Assembly (NCBI RefSeq): GCF_947179015.1
Contig: NZ_CAMXCM010000001.1
Location: 297,387-361,386 of the forward strand
Direction: 5' to 3'
Length of the DNA: 64,000 bases
Source of the DNA: Commensalibacter communis
GTDB taxonomy: Bacteria; Pseudomonadota; Alphaproteobacteria; Acetobacterales; Acetobacteraceae
The translations under genes were made by a program, and so were the position numbers. The notes under the pieces were generated by a model, which was given only the letters and a program-made list of their open reading frames with translations, was not told where the DNA came from and did not search any database. Below, piece by piece: positions 19,904 to 28,949 of this stretch; position 1 is the first letter of the stretch, and each line of letters opens with the position of its first letter.

Positions 19904-21547
19904 TTATATACAGCCATCCTCGATTAGTAACTTATATAAATCTTTTTCGTTAACTTCTTGAGAAGTAAAAGTTTTTCCGATACCGTTCACCAGAATAAAA
20001 AGTAACTTGCCATCTTTCACTTTTTTATCATGTTGAAGATGTCTCAGCAGATTTGTGGCTTTCATTGGTGAGTTCAGATCTTTAATAGAAGTTGGTAGGC
20101 CTACTGACTTGAAATGTTTTAAAACTCGGCTTGTATCTTCTGAAGGACATAGTCCTAAACGTGTGCAAAGTTTAAAAATAAGGCAACATCCTAAGGCCAC
20201 GGCTTCGCCATGAAGAATACGACCATCATATTCTAGCTCTGCTTCTAAGGTATGTCCTAAGCTATGACCTAAATTTAACAAGTTTCTACCTTTGGAACTT
20301 TGTTCGAATTCATCGTTTTTAATAATTCTCGCTTTGAAAGCACAAGCACGTTCGACGGCTTCATCAATATATTGATGATCTTTAGATAGAATCTTTTGAC
20401 CATTTTCTTCGCACCACTGAAACAGCTCTGGATCATCAATTAAACCTGCTTTTACAATCTCAGCATAACCAGCTACGAGTTCCCTGTGGGGAAGGGTATC
20501 TAGAGTTTGTGTGTCGGCAATTACAATCTGGGGTTGATAAAACGCGCCAACCAAGTTTTTGCCTATGCTGGTATTAATTCCAGTTTTTCCGCCAACGGAT
20601 GAATCAACTTGTGATAATAAGGTTGTTGGAATTTGAATAAATGGAACGCCTCTTAAAACACTCGCAGCGGCAAAGCCACTTAAATCGCCAGTCACACCAC
20701 CACCCAGGGCAATAATCGGTGTTTTTCTTTCAATATTTTTTTCGAGTAATTGGTTTATAACTCGTTCGAAATGTTTAAAGGATTTTGTATTTTCACCTGG
20801 AGGGATCAAAATCGTTTCATAATGTATTTGTGCATGGCTGAGGCTGTCTGTAAGAGTTTGCAAGTGAAGTGCTGCAACATTCTCATCAGCGATGATAAAC
20901 ACTTTCTTTTGTGATAAGATTGGAGAAATTAACGCACCGGCTTGTTCAAGCAGTTGAGAGCCAATCATTACGTTATATTGAGTATCTGAAAGTTGAATAG
21001 GTAATGTACGCATGTTACTTGCACGCTCCAAAGTTAAAAGAATCTGTGTTAAAGTGGTTTCGATTTTATTGTCGTGACAAGGTATAATAAGGTCAGCTTC
21101 GGCATAAACCGGATAGCGTGTCGCCATAAGGTTAGAGAGGATCTCATGTTTATCACCTGAATTTAACAAAGGGCGATGGGTATGATGAGAGATTCTTTCC
21201 AAGAGCGTTTCAACATTGCAATGTAACCAAATTGTTGTCGTTTTCTCTTTTAATAATGCTCTTGTTTTAGGGTGCATAAAGGCACCGCCACCTGTGGCTA
21301 GTATAATAGGGGATTGTCTAATTAAACGTCGAATGACTTCGTGTTCCACACGTCTAAATTCTGCTTCTCCATATTGCTCAAAAATATCAGCAATTGTGCA
21401 ACCTGCTGTTTTTTCGACTTCTTGGTCAGAATCAACGAAAGGAATGCAAAGCTCTTGAGCCAATTTTTTTCCGATCGTTGTTTTTCCAGCGCCCATTAAT
21501 CCTATTAAGGTAATAGGTTTATTAATTCTTTTCTCTTTATTAAACAT
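19904..21547 (-). CDS. aroKB: Fused shikimate kinase / 3-dehydroquinate synthase
   Basis: Two shikimate-pathway enzymes in one chain of 547 residues. Residues 1-175 are shikimate kinase: Walker A GLMGAGKTT (16-24), DSDQEVEK (39-46), GEAEFRRVE (60-68) and GGGAF (86-90). From about 179 the chain is 3-dehydroquinate synthase: IADENVAALH, ALGGGVTGDLSGFAAA, GGKTGINTSIGKNLVGAFYQP and the metal-binding GHSLGHTLE. The linker is very short, and Met179 (codon at 21013, with GGAG some 12 bases upstream) could serve as an internal start for a free AroB. Convention places aroK and aroB as neighbours in alphaproteobacteria, so the fusion probably arose by loss of a stop between them. Confidence 0.95.
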   Translation of the reverse strand: MFNKEKRINKPITLIGLMGAGKTTIGKKLAQELCIPFVDSDQEVEKTAGCTIADIFEQYGEAEFRRVEHEVIRRLIRQSPIILATGGGAFMHPKTRALLKEKTTTIWLHCNVETLLERISHHTHRPLLNSGDKHEILSNLMATRYPVYAEADLIIPCHDNKIETTLTQILLTLERASNMRTLPIQLSDTQYNVMIGSQLLEQAGALISPILSQKKVFIIADENVAALHLQTLTDSLSHAQIHYETILIPPGENTKSFKHFERVINQLLEKNIERKTPIIALGGGVTGDLSGFAAASVLRGVPFIQIPTTLLSQVDSSVGGKTGINTSIGKNLVGAFYQPQIVIADTQTLDTLPHRELVAGYAEIVKAGLIDDPELFQWCEENGQKILSKDHQYIDEAVERACAFKARIIKNDEFEQSSKGRNLLNLGHSLGHTLEAELEYDGRILHGEAVALGCCLIFKLCTRLGLCPSEDTSRVLKHFKSVGLPTSIKDLNSPMKATNLLRHLQHDKKVKDGKLLFILVNGIGKTFTSQEVNEKDLYKLLIEDGCI

Positions 21548-21730
21548 TAAATATACCGAAGATAGCGTAAGTTACATGAAACATACTGATTTAAATGAAC
21601 AATTAAAAATATAAAATTTGGCTTTATTTTTCAACACAATCTATCGTAAAGGCAACGCTCTTATGCTATGAAAAAGTTTATTGTAACGACTTATATACAG
21701 AAATCATAGATTTAAAATTGTTAAGGAAAG

Positions 21731-22273
21731 ATGATGCGTCGTCCTATTTTTATTATTATTGGCTTGATTGTTGTCGTATTTGCCATTGTTATCGTTCTTT
21801 TTGGGCTAAGGGGTCCTGAAATGCCGATTCAAGAAATACATAAAGTAATTCCTTTAAGCAAATTGCAACAGCAATCATCAGCACCAGCTCTGCCATCGAT
21901 TCCATCAATGCCTGCTGCTGGTAATCCTGTTGGCCAACAACCAGCTGTGAATCCCTCTCAACCTATTCCTGCAATGCCACAACCTAATGCCACACCTGCG
22001 GCAACACCTAACACTAGTGGTCAGCCTGCGATGAATATGCCAACACCTCCCGCACAGCAACAAGCTGTTGTTCCAAATGCTGCAACAGGAAATACGACGG
22101 TAATGCCTCAACAAACACCTCAATCAACAGTACCTTTGATTATTCCCCAACAAGGCGCTGGAACTGAGAGTACAGTTGGTCAACAGCCTGTAAATCCACC
22201 TCAAGCCATTCCTGCGATGCCACAGCCAGCCAGCGCTCCTGGAAATGCAATAGGGGTTCCTGCACAACGTTAA
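21731..22273 (+). CDS. Membrane-anchored Pro/Gln/Ala-rich protein
   Basis: No known family recognised. The 180-residue chain starts with a basic end and one transmembrane segment (about 6-26, IFIIIGLIVVVFAIVIVLFG). The rest is low complexity, rich in Pro, Gln, Ala and Met, and probably lies in the periplasm. An internal repeat is clear: VGQQPAVNPSQPIPAMPQP at 67-85 recurs with few changes as VGQQPVNPPQAIPAMPQP at 149-166. The ribosome site (AAGGAAAG) fits the second of two consecutive ATGs (21734) slightly better. The gene is 16 bases upstream of xerD and probably in one transcript with it. Confidence 0.6.
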   Translation: MMRRPIFIIIGLIVVVFAIVIVLFGLRGPEMPIQEIHKVIPLSKLQQQSSAPALPSIPSMPAAGNPVGQQPAVNPSQPIPAMPQPNATPAATPNTSGQPAMNMPTPPAQQQAVVPNAATGNTTVMPQQTPQSTVPLIIPQQGAGTESTVGQQPVNPPQAIPAMPQPASAPGNAIGVPAQR

Positions 22274-22289
22274 AATAGTTTAACTAATA

Positions 22290-23198
22290 ATGAATAATAC
22301 GTATCTCGAATCTTTTCTTGAAATGCTGGCTGCAGAGCGTGGTGCTAGTAAACATACGTTACAAGCTTATCAAGCGGATATAGAGGATTTTCTGAGTTAT
22401 CTTATGACTCAGAATGATAAACAGCCTCTAGAATCCGCTTCGAAAGAAGTTATTCAGGACTATTTTCAGTGGATGGGTAAAGAGGGTAAATCTGCGCGAA
22501 CAGCAGCGAGACGATTATCCTGTTTGCGCCAATTTTATCTTTTTTTAGTCAAGGAAGGGATTAGAAGTGATAATCCAACGTATTTATTGCAAAATCCTTA
22601 CTTACCTAAGACTTTGCCAAAATATTTAACTGAACTTGAAATTGGTCTTTTATTGGATGCTTGTGTTCTTTTAGAGGATTATCGTCGTGGCTTGGTGGCG
22701 CGGGCAGCTTTAGAAATTCTTTATAGTTCAGGCTTGCGAATCTCAGAATTATTAAAGATTAAAAAAGATCAAATTCAGTCCGACACTAAAATCTTACGAA
22801 TCTATGGGAAAGGGGGCAAAGAGCGGTTGATTCCTATTTCTGATTCGGCAGTGGAGGCTGCTATTGATTTAAAGAGAAATGATCACCATTTACAAAGTAT
22901 GTTTTTATTCCCTGGTCGCGACTCATCAAAAAATTTAACACGACAAGGATTTGACAAAATTCTTTATCAAGTGGCATTGAAAGCGGATTTGGATCCAGAT
23001 CGTATTTCACCCCATGTCTTGCGCCATTCTTTTGCAAGTCATCTACTCGCTCATGGTGCCGATCTCAGATCTTTGCAAATGATGTTGGGACATGCTGATA
23101 TTTCTACAACACAAATTTATACGCATGTTCAGACTGAACAACTACAAAAAACGGTGCGTAATCACCATCCTTTAGCTAAAGTAAGAGATAAAACGTAA
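22290..23198 (+). CDS. xerD: Tyrosine recombinase XerD-like
   Basis: Resolves chromosome dimers at dif with its XerC partner and FtsK. The 302-residue protein has the SAM-like N-terminal domain (1-105) and the catalytic domain. All catalytic residues are present: R150 (SSGLRISE), K174 (GKGGKERLIP), H242 and R245 (HVLRHSF), H268 (LGHADISTTQ) and nucleophile Y277 (IYTHV). The choice of XerD over XerC rests on its neighbours (aroKB and accA, the usual alphaproteobacterial xerD context) and is not certain. No clear Shine-Dalgarno precedes the ATG, suggesting translational coupling to the upstream gene. Confidence 0.88.
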   Translation: MNNTYLESFLEMLAAERGASKHTLQAYQADIEDFLSYLMTQNDKQPLESASKEVIQDYFQWMGKEGKSARTAARRLSCLRQFYLFLVKEGIRSDNPTYLLQNPYLPKTLPKYLTELEIGLLLDACVLLEDYRRGLVARAALEILYSSGLRISELLKIKKDQIQSDTKILRIYGKGGKERLIPISDSAVEAAIDLKRNDHHLQSMFLFPGRDSSKNLTRQGFDKILYQVALKADLDPDRISPHVLRHSFASHLLAHGADLRSLQMMLGHADISTTQIYTHVQTEQLQKTVRNHHPLAKVRDKT

Positions 23199-23287
23199 AG
23201 ATTGAAAATCTGTGCTAAGATAAAATGATAGATTTTCAGGCGAATAGACTATAGAATTTTATTTATTTATGGTATTTCCGGATAATT

Positions 23288-24247
23288 ATGCGTCAATTTT
23301 TAGATTTTGAAAAATCAGTTGCTGAACTTGAAACGAAGATTTTTGAGTTACAGCACGTTGAACAATCCTCTGATGATATGAATATCTCCGAGGAGTTAAA
23401 GCAACTTGTCGAGAAAGCAGATAAGCAACTTATTGCTCTATATGCCAAACTGACCCCCTGGCAAAAGGTTCAAGTGGCTCGTCATGCACAACGTCCACAT
23501 GCGTTGGATTATGTCAATGCGTTTATTGAGGATTTCACAGCGTTAGCTGGGGATCGATTATTTGGAGAAGACCACGCAATTATTGGCGGAATTGGTCGTT
23601 TTAATGGTCAAACCGTTGTTGTGATTGGTATTGAGCGTGGCTCTGATTTAGATACACGGTTGGAACATAATTTCGGGATGGCTAGACCCGAAGGGTATCG
23701 TAAAGCACAACGTTTGATGCAATTAGCTAGTCAGTTTAATGTGCCGGTGATTACATTGGTTGATACGCCAGGTGCTTGGCCAGGAATCGATGCTGAAGAA
23801 AGAGGACAAGCGGAAGCAATCGCAAAGTCTATTCAGACATGCTTGCGTACTACTGTGCCTATTGTTACGGTGATTATCGGTGAAGGTGGCTCTGGTGGTG
23901 CGATTGCTTTGGCTACGGCGGATAAAATTTTAATGCTTGAGCATTCGATTTATTCTGTGATTTCTCCAGAGGCTTGCTCTTCAATTTTGTGGCGTGATGC
24001 TTCTCAAGCCGCTCAAGCGGCAGGGGCATTATGTTTAACTGCCCAAGATTTGTTAAAGTTTAAATTAATTGATCAAATCATAGAAGAACCAATGGGCGGC
24101 GCCCAACGTGATCCCGAAGCTGCCGTTGCGTCTGTGAAGAAAGCTATTCAAGAATCACTCGATGAACTACAAGCAATCCCTGCACAAATTTTACAAGCAA
24201 AAAGAAGAGATAAATTCTTGGCGATGGGTCGCCAAGAAGTAGAGTAA
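23288..24247 (+). CDS. accA: Acetyl-CoA carboxylase carboxyltransferase alpha subunit
   Basis: Alpha half of the carboxyltransferase that makes malonyl-CoA, the first step of fatty-acid synthesis, working with AccD and biotinylated AccBC. At 319 residues it has the standard size. Typical blocks are FLDFEKSVAELE at the N-terminus, RPHALDYVNAFIEDFTALAGDR, the GMARPEGYRKAQRLM segment, DTPGAWPGIDAEERGQAEAIA and GEGGSGGAIALA (oxyanion-hole region). It sits 90 bases after xerD on the same strand and ends four bases before the convergent cinA-like gene. Confidence 0.97.
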   Translation: MRQFLDFEKSVAELETKIFELQHVEQSSDDMNISEELKQLVEKADKQLIALYAKLTPWQKVQVARHAQRPHALDYVNAFIEDFTALAGDRLFGEDHAIIGGIGRFNGQTVVVIGIERGSDLDTRLEHNFGMARPEGYRKAQRLMQLASQFNVPVITLVDTPGAWPGIDAEERGQAEAIAKSIQTCLRTTVPIVTVIIGEGGSGGAIALATADKILMLEHSIYSVISPEACSSILWRDASQAAQAAGALCLTAQDLLKFKLIDQIIEEPMGGAQRDPEAAVASVKKAIQESLDELQAIPAQILQAKRRDKFLAMGRQEVE

Positions 24248-24250
24248 ATA

Positions 24251-25003
24251 TTAAAGGGGTTCACCTTCTTGAGGTTGATACCCCATACGAATCAATAGTT
24301 CATAAACTGCTTTTGCTGCTTGTTCAACAGCTTGTTGATCTTGCCCTTTTGCGACCAGAGCAACACCGTTTTGCTTTTCATTTTTATAGAATGGATATGA
24401 TCCAATATCTGTTTGTGGAAACTGATTTTGGATATCATTTAAATCAGCAGCAACTTTCCCTTCAGAGGCATGATAGGCATACCAAGTTTTTGAGACGATG
24501 GGATTTCCATGACGTAATGTCGGAATGATATTATCCAACATTGCCTGCATAATTTGTGGAACACCAGCCATGACATAGACGTTGCCAATAACATATCCAG
24601 GTGCAACAGAAACTGGGTTAGCAATTGGTGTCGCGCCCAAAGGTAAGTGCGCCATTCGTTGACGTGCTTCGTTGAAGTTTTCTTTTCCGATATAGTCTTC
24701 TAATAATTTAAAAGTTTCGGGGTGGATCTGGTTAGGGACTCCAAATGCTTCAGCAATACAATCAGAGGTGATATCATCATGAGTCGGGCCAATGCCGCCT
24801 GTGGTAAAGACATAATCCACAGCTGCTCTGATTTCATTAACAGTATGAATAATTACTTTTGGATCATCAGGAATAACCCTTGCTTCTTTTAACTTGATCC
24901 CTGCAATTGCCAAGTGCCTAGCAATATAGTTAATATTAATATCTTGCGTACGGCCTGACAGTATTTCATTGCCGATTATGATAATTGCAGCTGTGGGATT
25001 CAT
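24251..25003 (-). CDS. CinA-like MoCF-domain protein
   Basis: Contains only the molybdopterin-binding (MoCF/MoaB-like) domain of the competence/damage-inducible protein A family. Residues 1-170 show AAIIIIGNEILSGRTQDIN, the VFTTGGIGPTHDD motif and PGYVIGNVYVMAGVP. At 250 residues it lacks the C-terminal nicotinamide-nucleotide amidase domain of full CinA. This short form is common in alphaproteobacteria. Family members have been linked to ADP-ribose pyrophosphatase activity, but this copy's reaction is unknown. AGGAAAG lies six bases before the ATG. Confidence 0.88.
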   Translation of the reverse strand: MNPTAAIIIIGNEILSGRTQDININYIARHLAIAGIKLKEARVIPDDPKVIIHTVNEIRAAVDYVFTTGGIGPTHDDITSDCIAEAFGVPNQIHPETFKLLEDYIGKENFNEARQRMAHLPLGATPIANPVSVAPGYVIGNVYVMAGVPQIMQAMLDNIIPTLRHGNPIVSKTWYAYHASEGKVAADLNDIQNQFPQTDIGSYPFYKNEKQNGVALVAKGQDQQAVEQAAKAVYELLIRMGYQPQEGEPL

Positions 25004-25084
25004 TGATACTTTCCTATGATACGTAAATATGAAATGATCTATAAGGTATATAGAGTTCCCTTGTAGTATAGCGAAGGATTGAGA

Positions 25085-25996
25085 ATGTTACATACAAAAT
25101 TTTTCGAACCCGTTTGTGTATGGGATGTCAAAGCTTCATTGGGTGAAGGCGTAGTCTGGATCGAAAGTGAACAATGCGTTTATTTTGTAAATATCATAGA
25201 AAAGAAGATCTATCGATATCATCCAGAAACACAGGCAAAAACAGTTTGGGATGCACCCAAAAAGCCAGCCTTTATCTTTCCAACAACAGGTTTTGTCTTA
25301 TTATGTGGTATGGAAGATGGATTATACTGGTTTGATCCAGTTCAAGGCACTTTTACTCAATGGTTTGCCATGAACGAAACACATCCAAATAATCGTTTAA
25401 ATGATGGATATATCGACTCTTTGGGCAGACTCTGGTTCGGCACAATGGATAACGAAGAGAAAGAACCAAGTGGGTCTCTTTATTTATTAACCTACGACGA
25501 AGATGGTAAAATATCTTCTGTGCTACAGGATAAAGACTACGTTGTTACCAATGGTCCAGTCATTATGGAAAATCATTATATCTTGTTTCATAATCATTCC
25601 AACGAGCAGGTTATATACAAATTTGATTGGCACGAGTCAGGATCTATTTCTAATAAGACAAGTTTTGCTGTGCTTGAAAATGGATATCCCGATGGGATGG
25701 CAAGTGATTCGCAGGATAATCTTTGGGTTTGTCTATATGCGGGCAATCAAATCAATGTTTATTCACAAGATGCAACATTACTTCAAACCATTCCGTTTCC
25801 TTGCCCTAATATTACAAAAATTACGTTTGGAGGACAGAATTACCAAACCGCTTATGTAACGACGGCAATAAAGGATATGACGGTTCAAGATAAACAGGAA
25901 TACCCTTTGGCAGGTGGTTTATTTGCGTTTGACGTATCCGTTCCAGGGAAATCTCAAAATTTATTCAAGATTTCCGAACATGTTTTATTAAAATAA
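25085..25996 (+). CDS. SMP-30/gluconolactonase/LRE family protein
   Basis: Six-bladed beta-propeller lactonase, probably hydrolysing a sugar lactone such as gluconolactone to the acid. The metal site can be followed: the Glu in SLGEGVVW, Asn-Asp in RLNDGYIDSLGRLWFGTMD, the Asn in VTNGPVI, and the Asp in GYPDGMASDSQDNLWV. Start chosen at ATG 25085 because GAAGGA (25073-25078) is well placed for it; the TTG at 25079 abuts that sequence. There is no signal peptide, so it is cytoplasmic. Its last codons overlap the convergent GNAT-Nudix gene by nine bases. A sugar-oxidation role would suit an acetic acid bacterium, but no dehydrogenase is adjacent. Confidence 0.88.
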   Translation: MLHTKFFEPVCVWDVKASLGEGVVWIESEQCVYFVNIIEKKIYRYHPETQAKTVWDAPKKPAFIFPTTGFVLLCGMEDGLYWFDPVQGTFTQWFAMNETHPNNRLNDGYIDSLGRLWFGTMDNEEKEPSGSLYLLTYDEDGKISSVLQDKDYVVTNGPVIMENHYILFHNHSNEQVIYKFDWHESGSISNKTSFAVLENGYPDGMASDSQDNLWVCLYAGNQINVYSQDATLLQTIPFPCPNITKITFGGQNYQTAYVTTAIKDMTVQDKQEYPLAGGLFAFDVSVPGKSQNLFKISEHVLLK

Positions 25997-26983
25997 TAGG
26001 TCTTTGAGTAAAGGAATAAAGGGTTTGTCTGCTTCCATCACTAAATAATGATCCAGTTCTTCGGCAGAAACCCATGCAAGCTGTTGATTTTCTCTAGGTT
26101 CTGGTGGGTTATTCCATTTATGACAGACATATAATGGCATCAGCAAATGAAAATCTGCATACTCGAAAGAGGCAAATGTAAAAGGAGCCAAGCAGCTTTG
26201 GGAGACGTCGACGTTAATTTCTTCTTTCAATTCTCTTACCAAGGCTGCTTCTGGCGTTTCCCCTGGCTCTATTTTTCCACCAGGGAATTCCCACATGCCA
26301 GCCATGGATTTACCCTCTGGCCTGCGAGCCAGCAACAAGCGACCTTCTGTATCGATCAAAGCAGCTGCAACAACCAATAAGATTTTTTTAGGTGTAGAAG
26401 AGGAGGGGGGCATAGAAGGGGCTTTCCCAGGGCAGATATCTTCGCGTTGCAGTAAAAAGTAAGAAACAGGTTGCTCCGTCGCCCGTGCAAGGAATTTTTC
26501 TTTGCCTTGACCAAAAGGTTGGTAACCGCATTTTTTTAACACAGCGATCGAAGCCATATTATCATCAGCAGCTGTGGCGCGAATGTAATTGATATTTAGA
26601 TTTGCTAATGCCCATGTGCTAATGCGTTGTAATGTTTTACTGGCAATTTGTTGCCCCCAATATTTATGAGCAATCCAATATCCAATTTTCCCTATTTGAT
26701 CTTTGCTATCTACGCGAAGACCAATGCAGCCGACAATTTTCTGGATGGTCTCATCGATAATAGTGAAATGATACGATTTTCCTTCTTCAGATTCTTTTGA
26801 AACCGAATCGATCCATTGTTCTAAAAGTGATTTAGGATAGGGAAAAGGAACTTGGCTGAGCATTCTGACAACATTCCAATCATTGATTAAAGAATGGATC
26901 GAATGAATATCCTCTGCTTCAATAAGTCGCAACGTATAATGATCGATTTTTAATGGAGGAACAGAAACATTATGGATCGTCAT
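25988..26983 (-). CDS. GNAT acetyltransferase fused to a MutT-type Nudix hydrolase
   Basis: Two domains in 331 residues. Residues about 10-175 are a GNAT acetyltransferase (RLIEAEDIHSIHSLI; IGYWIAHKYWGQQIASKTL with the acetyl-CoA loop; ATAADDNMASIAVLKKCGY), of the RimJ/RimL-like type. Residues about 205-325 are a Nudix domain whose box starts at GGKIEPGE (near 235) and reads on through RELKEE. The final Gly of the consensus is Asn (EEINV). MutT-like proteins clear oxidised or modified nucleotides. The start was placed at ATG 26983, since a longer frame back to 27130 merely reads antisense-free through the end of tlyA and adds nonsense residues. It lies 23 bases after tlyA. Confidence 0.92.
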   Translation of the reverse strand: MTIHNVSVPPLKIDHYTLRLIEAEDIHSIHSLINDWNVVRMLSQVPFPYPKSLLEQWIDSVSKESEEGKSYHFTIIDETIQKIVGCIGLRVDSKDQIGKIGYWIAHKYWGQQIASKTLQRISTWALANLNINYIRATAADDNMASIAVLKKCGYQPFGQGKEKFLARATEQPVSYFLLQREDICPGKAPSMPPSSSTPKKILLVVAAALIDTEGRLLLARRPEGKSMAGMWEFPGGKIEPGETPEAALVRELKEEINVDVSQSCLAPFTFASFEYADFHLLMPLYVCHKWNNPPEPRENQQLAWVSAEELDHYLVMEADKPFIPLLKDLLF

Positions 26984-27006
26984 TGTGCAAAGCCTTGTTA
27001 TAAAGA

Positions 27007-27747
27007 TTATATTTTTCGAGCAGCAATGAGGAATTCTACATTGCCTTCTGGGCCAGTTATAGGGCTGGTTTCGATGCCCAAAATATCCCAGTTTTCTAAA
27101 CTTTCCCACCAAGATCTGATTTCTTGGCATACTTTTTCGTGGATTACAGGATCACGCACCACCCCTTTGGAGCCAACATGCTCTCTGCCAGCCTCAAATT
27201 GTGGTTTAATTAATGCTACTGCCCATCCACCTGACTGACACAAAGCAAGTGCGGCTGGTAATACGGTTTTAAGGCTGATAAAGCTGGCATCACAAACAAC
27301 AACTTGTACTGGATCATGAATGATTTCATCGGTTAAATAGCGTGCATTGCATTTTTCATGCACGATAACTCTCTCATCACTGCGTATTTTCCACGCAAGC
27401 TGTCCATGACCCACATCAACGGCATAGACTTTGCTGGCATCATTGGTTAGTAATACATCTGTAAAACCACCTGTTGATGCCCCAACATCGATACAATTCA
27501 ATCCTTTGGGGGAAAGGTTAAAGGCAGATAGAGCATGATCCAGCTTAATACCGCCTCTGGAAACCCAAGGGTGCGGTTGTTGTTTGACATTTAATTCAGT
27601 ATCTTCACGAACCATGTCGCCAGCTTTATTAACGCGTTGCTCTTTGCTGAAGACGAGCCCCGCCATAATTAAAGCTTGAGCTTTGGAGCGGCTTTCGACT
27701 AAGCCTCTATCAACCAAGAGGACATCAACACGTTTTTTAGCAGCCAT
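27007..27747 (-). CDS. tlyA: TlyA family rRNA methyltransferase
   Basis: S4 RNA-binding domain (residues 1-65, KRVDVLLVDRGLVESRSKAQ) followed by an FtsJ-like SAM domain with CIDVGASTGGFTDVLL (near 84-99), VYAVDVGHGQLAW, VVCDASFISL and ALIKPQFEAGRE. Family members 2'-O-methylate rRNA. The older name hemolysin is historical. Length 246 is standard. It lies in the minus-strand series xseB-ispA-tlyA, without the dxs gene often found between ispA and tlyA. Confidence 0.93.
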   Translation of the reverse strand: MAAKKRVDVLLVDRGLVESRSKAQALIMAGLVFSKEQRVNKAGDMVREDTELNVKQQPHPWVSRGGIKLDHALSAFNLSPKGLNCIDVGASTGGFTDVLLTNDASKVYAVDVGHGQLAWKIRSDERVIVHEKCNARYLTDEIIHDPVQVVVCDASFISLKTVLPAALALCQSGGWAVALIKPQFEAGREHVGSKGVVRDPVIHEKVCQEIRSWWESLENWDILGIETSPITGPEGNVEFLIAARKI

Positions 27748-27786
27748 CAGATCAAAGCTCTTTTATATGTGAATATGACAAATATA

Positions 27787-28698
27787 CTAATTTTTACGAT
27801 AGACAACATATTCTGCTAGCGCACGTAAATTGTCAGCGGCGGTGCCAAAAGGTTCTAAATGACGGATAGCTTTGGCAACCAAACGATGTGCTTCTTTTCT
27901 GGCATCTTCGATTCCTAATAGTGAAACAAACGTTGATTTTCCAGCAGCATTATCTTTTCCTGCTGTCTTGCCAAGTTCTTCCGCACTAGCAGTCGCATCC
28001 AATACATCATCTGCGATTTGGAACGCCGTTCCTAAATCCCTACCATAACTGATAATATGGTTTTTTAAGTCTGGGGTTGCTTTTCCTAAAATGGCACCTG
28101 CTTCGGCAGAATAACAAATCAGACGTCCTGTTTTCATCGCATGTAAGTTTAGAACTTCTGGTAGGGTAAGATGACGATTTTCGCCTTCCATATCAATCAC
28201 TTGACCACCGACCATACCAGTTGAACCGCTTGCTTCAGCCAAAGCTTTTACCAATTGGATACGAATGGTGGCACTTTCGTGCACTTCTTCTATTGCTAAT
28301 AATTCAAACGCTTTGGTTTGCAACGCATCGCCTGCCAAGATCGCAATCGCTTCACCATATTTGATATGGGTAGATGGTTTTCCACGACGTAAATCATCAT
28401 CATCCATTGCAGGTAAATCATCATGAATCAAAGAATAAGCATGAAGCATTTCAACAGATGCGCCAACATATAATGATTGAGTCAATGATACATCAAACAG
28501 GGATGCTACTTCTGTTACCAGATATCCTCTGAGGCGTTTTCCCCCACCCAGAACAGCATAACGCATTGCATCAATTAAATTGGCTTCTCCACCCTTCATG
28601 CGAGGGAATTGTTTGTCCAATGTTGTCTCAAGTTCTTTTGCGCGTTGGGTTAAAGAATCACGAAGAGATTGAGCATTATAGGTTGTAGGGGAAGTCAT
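27787..28698 (-). CDS. ispA: Farnesyl diphosphate synthase (short-chain polyprenyl synthase)
   Basis: Condenses IPP with DMAPP and GPP to farnesyl diphosphate for undecaprenyl, quinone and hopanoid synthesis. Both Asp-rich motifs are present: LIHDDLPAMDDDDLRRGK (first, with the two-residue insertion of bacterial enzymes) and FQIADDVLD (second). GGKRLRGYL marks the substrate-binding start. ATG 28698 was chosen because a TTG at 28716 lacks a ribosome site; this gives 303 residues. It follows xseB after 20 bases. Confidence 0.94.
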   Translation of the reverse strand: MTSPTTYNAQSLRDSLTQRAKELETTLDKQFPRMKGGEANLIDAMRYAVLGGGKRLRGYLVTEVASLFDVSLTQSLYVGASVEMLHAYSLIHDDLPAMDDDDLRRGKPSTHIKYGEAIAILAGDALQTKAFELLAIEEVHESATIRIQLVKALAEASGSTGMVGGQVIDMEGENRHLTLPEVLNLHAMKTGRLICYSAEAGAILGKATPDLKNHIISYGRDLGTAFQIADDVLDATASAEELGKTAGKDNAAGKSTFVSLLGIEDARKEAHRLVAKAIRHLEPFGTAADNLRALAEYVVYRKN

Positions 28699-28718
28699 GA
28701 GAGAAAGGACCTTCAAAA

Positions 28719-28949
28719 TTATTCAATAGTTTCAGTATCAAGGCTGTTATCATCTTTTTTTACAATGATTTGAACACGAGCCTCTGCTTCATTCAGTTTT
28801 TTTTCACAATAACGGCGTAACTGCGCACCACGTTCATAAGAAACAATGGCTTCTTCCAACTTTTGTTGACCTGTTTCGAGGTTATGAACAATTTTTTCCA
28901 GTTCGCTTAAAGCATCCTCGAAAGAAAGAGAGGATAAATCATTGGTCAT
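28719..28949 (-). CDS. xseB: Exodeoxyribonuclease VII small subunit
   Basis: Small helical subunit of ExoVII, which degrades single-stranded DNA with XseA. The 76 residues contain the family core SFEDALSELEKIVHNLETGQ and LEEAIVSYERGAQLRRYCEKKLNEAE. It is the first gene of the xseB-ispA-tlyA series, a classic alphaproteobacterial and enterobacterial arrangement. xseA is not in the window. Confidence 0.94.
   Translation of the reverse strand: MTNDLSSLSFEDALSELEKIVHNLETGQQKLEEAIVSYERGAQLRRYCEKKLNEAEARVQIIVKKDDNSLDTETIE

Noticed and set aside
26984-27130. N-terminal extension of the GNAT-Nudix gene
   Set aside because: The 49 extra residues overlap the end of tlyA and do not resemble any GNAT start; ATG 26983 fits.
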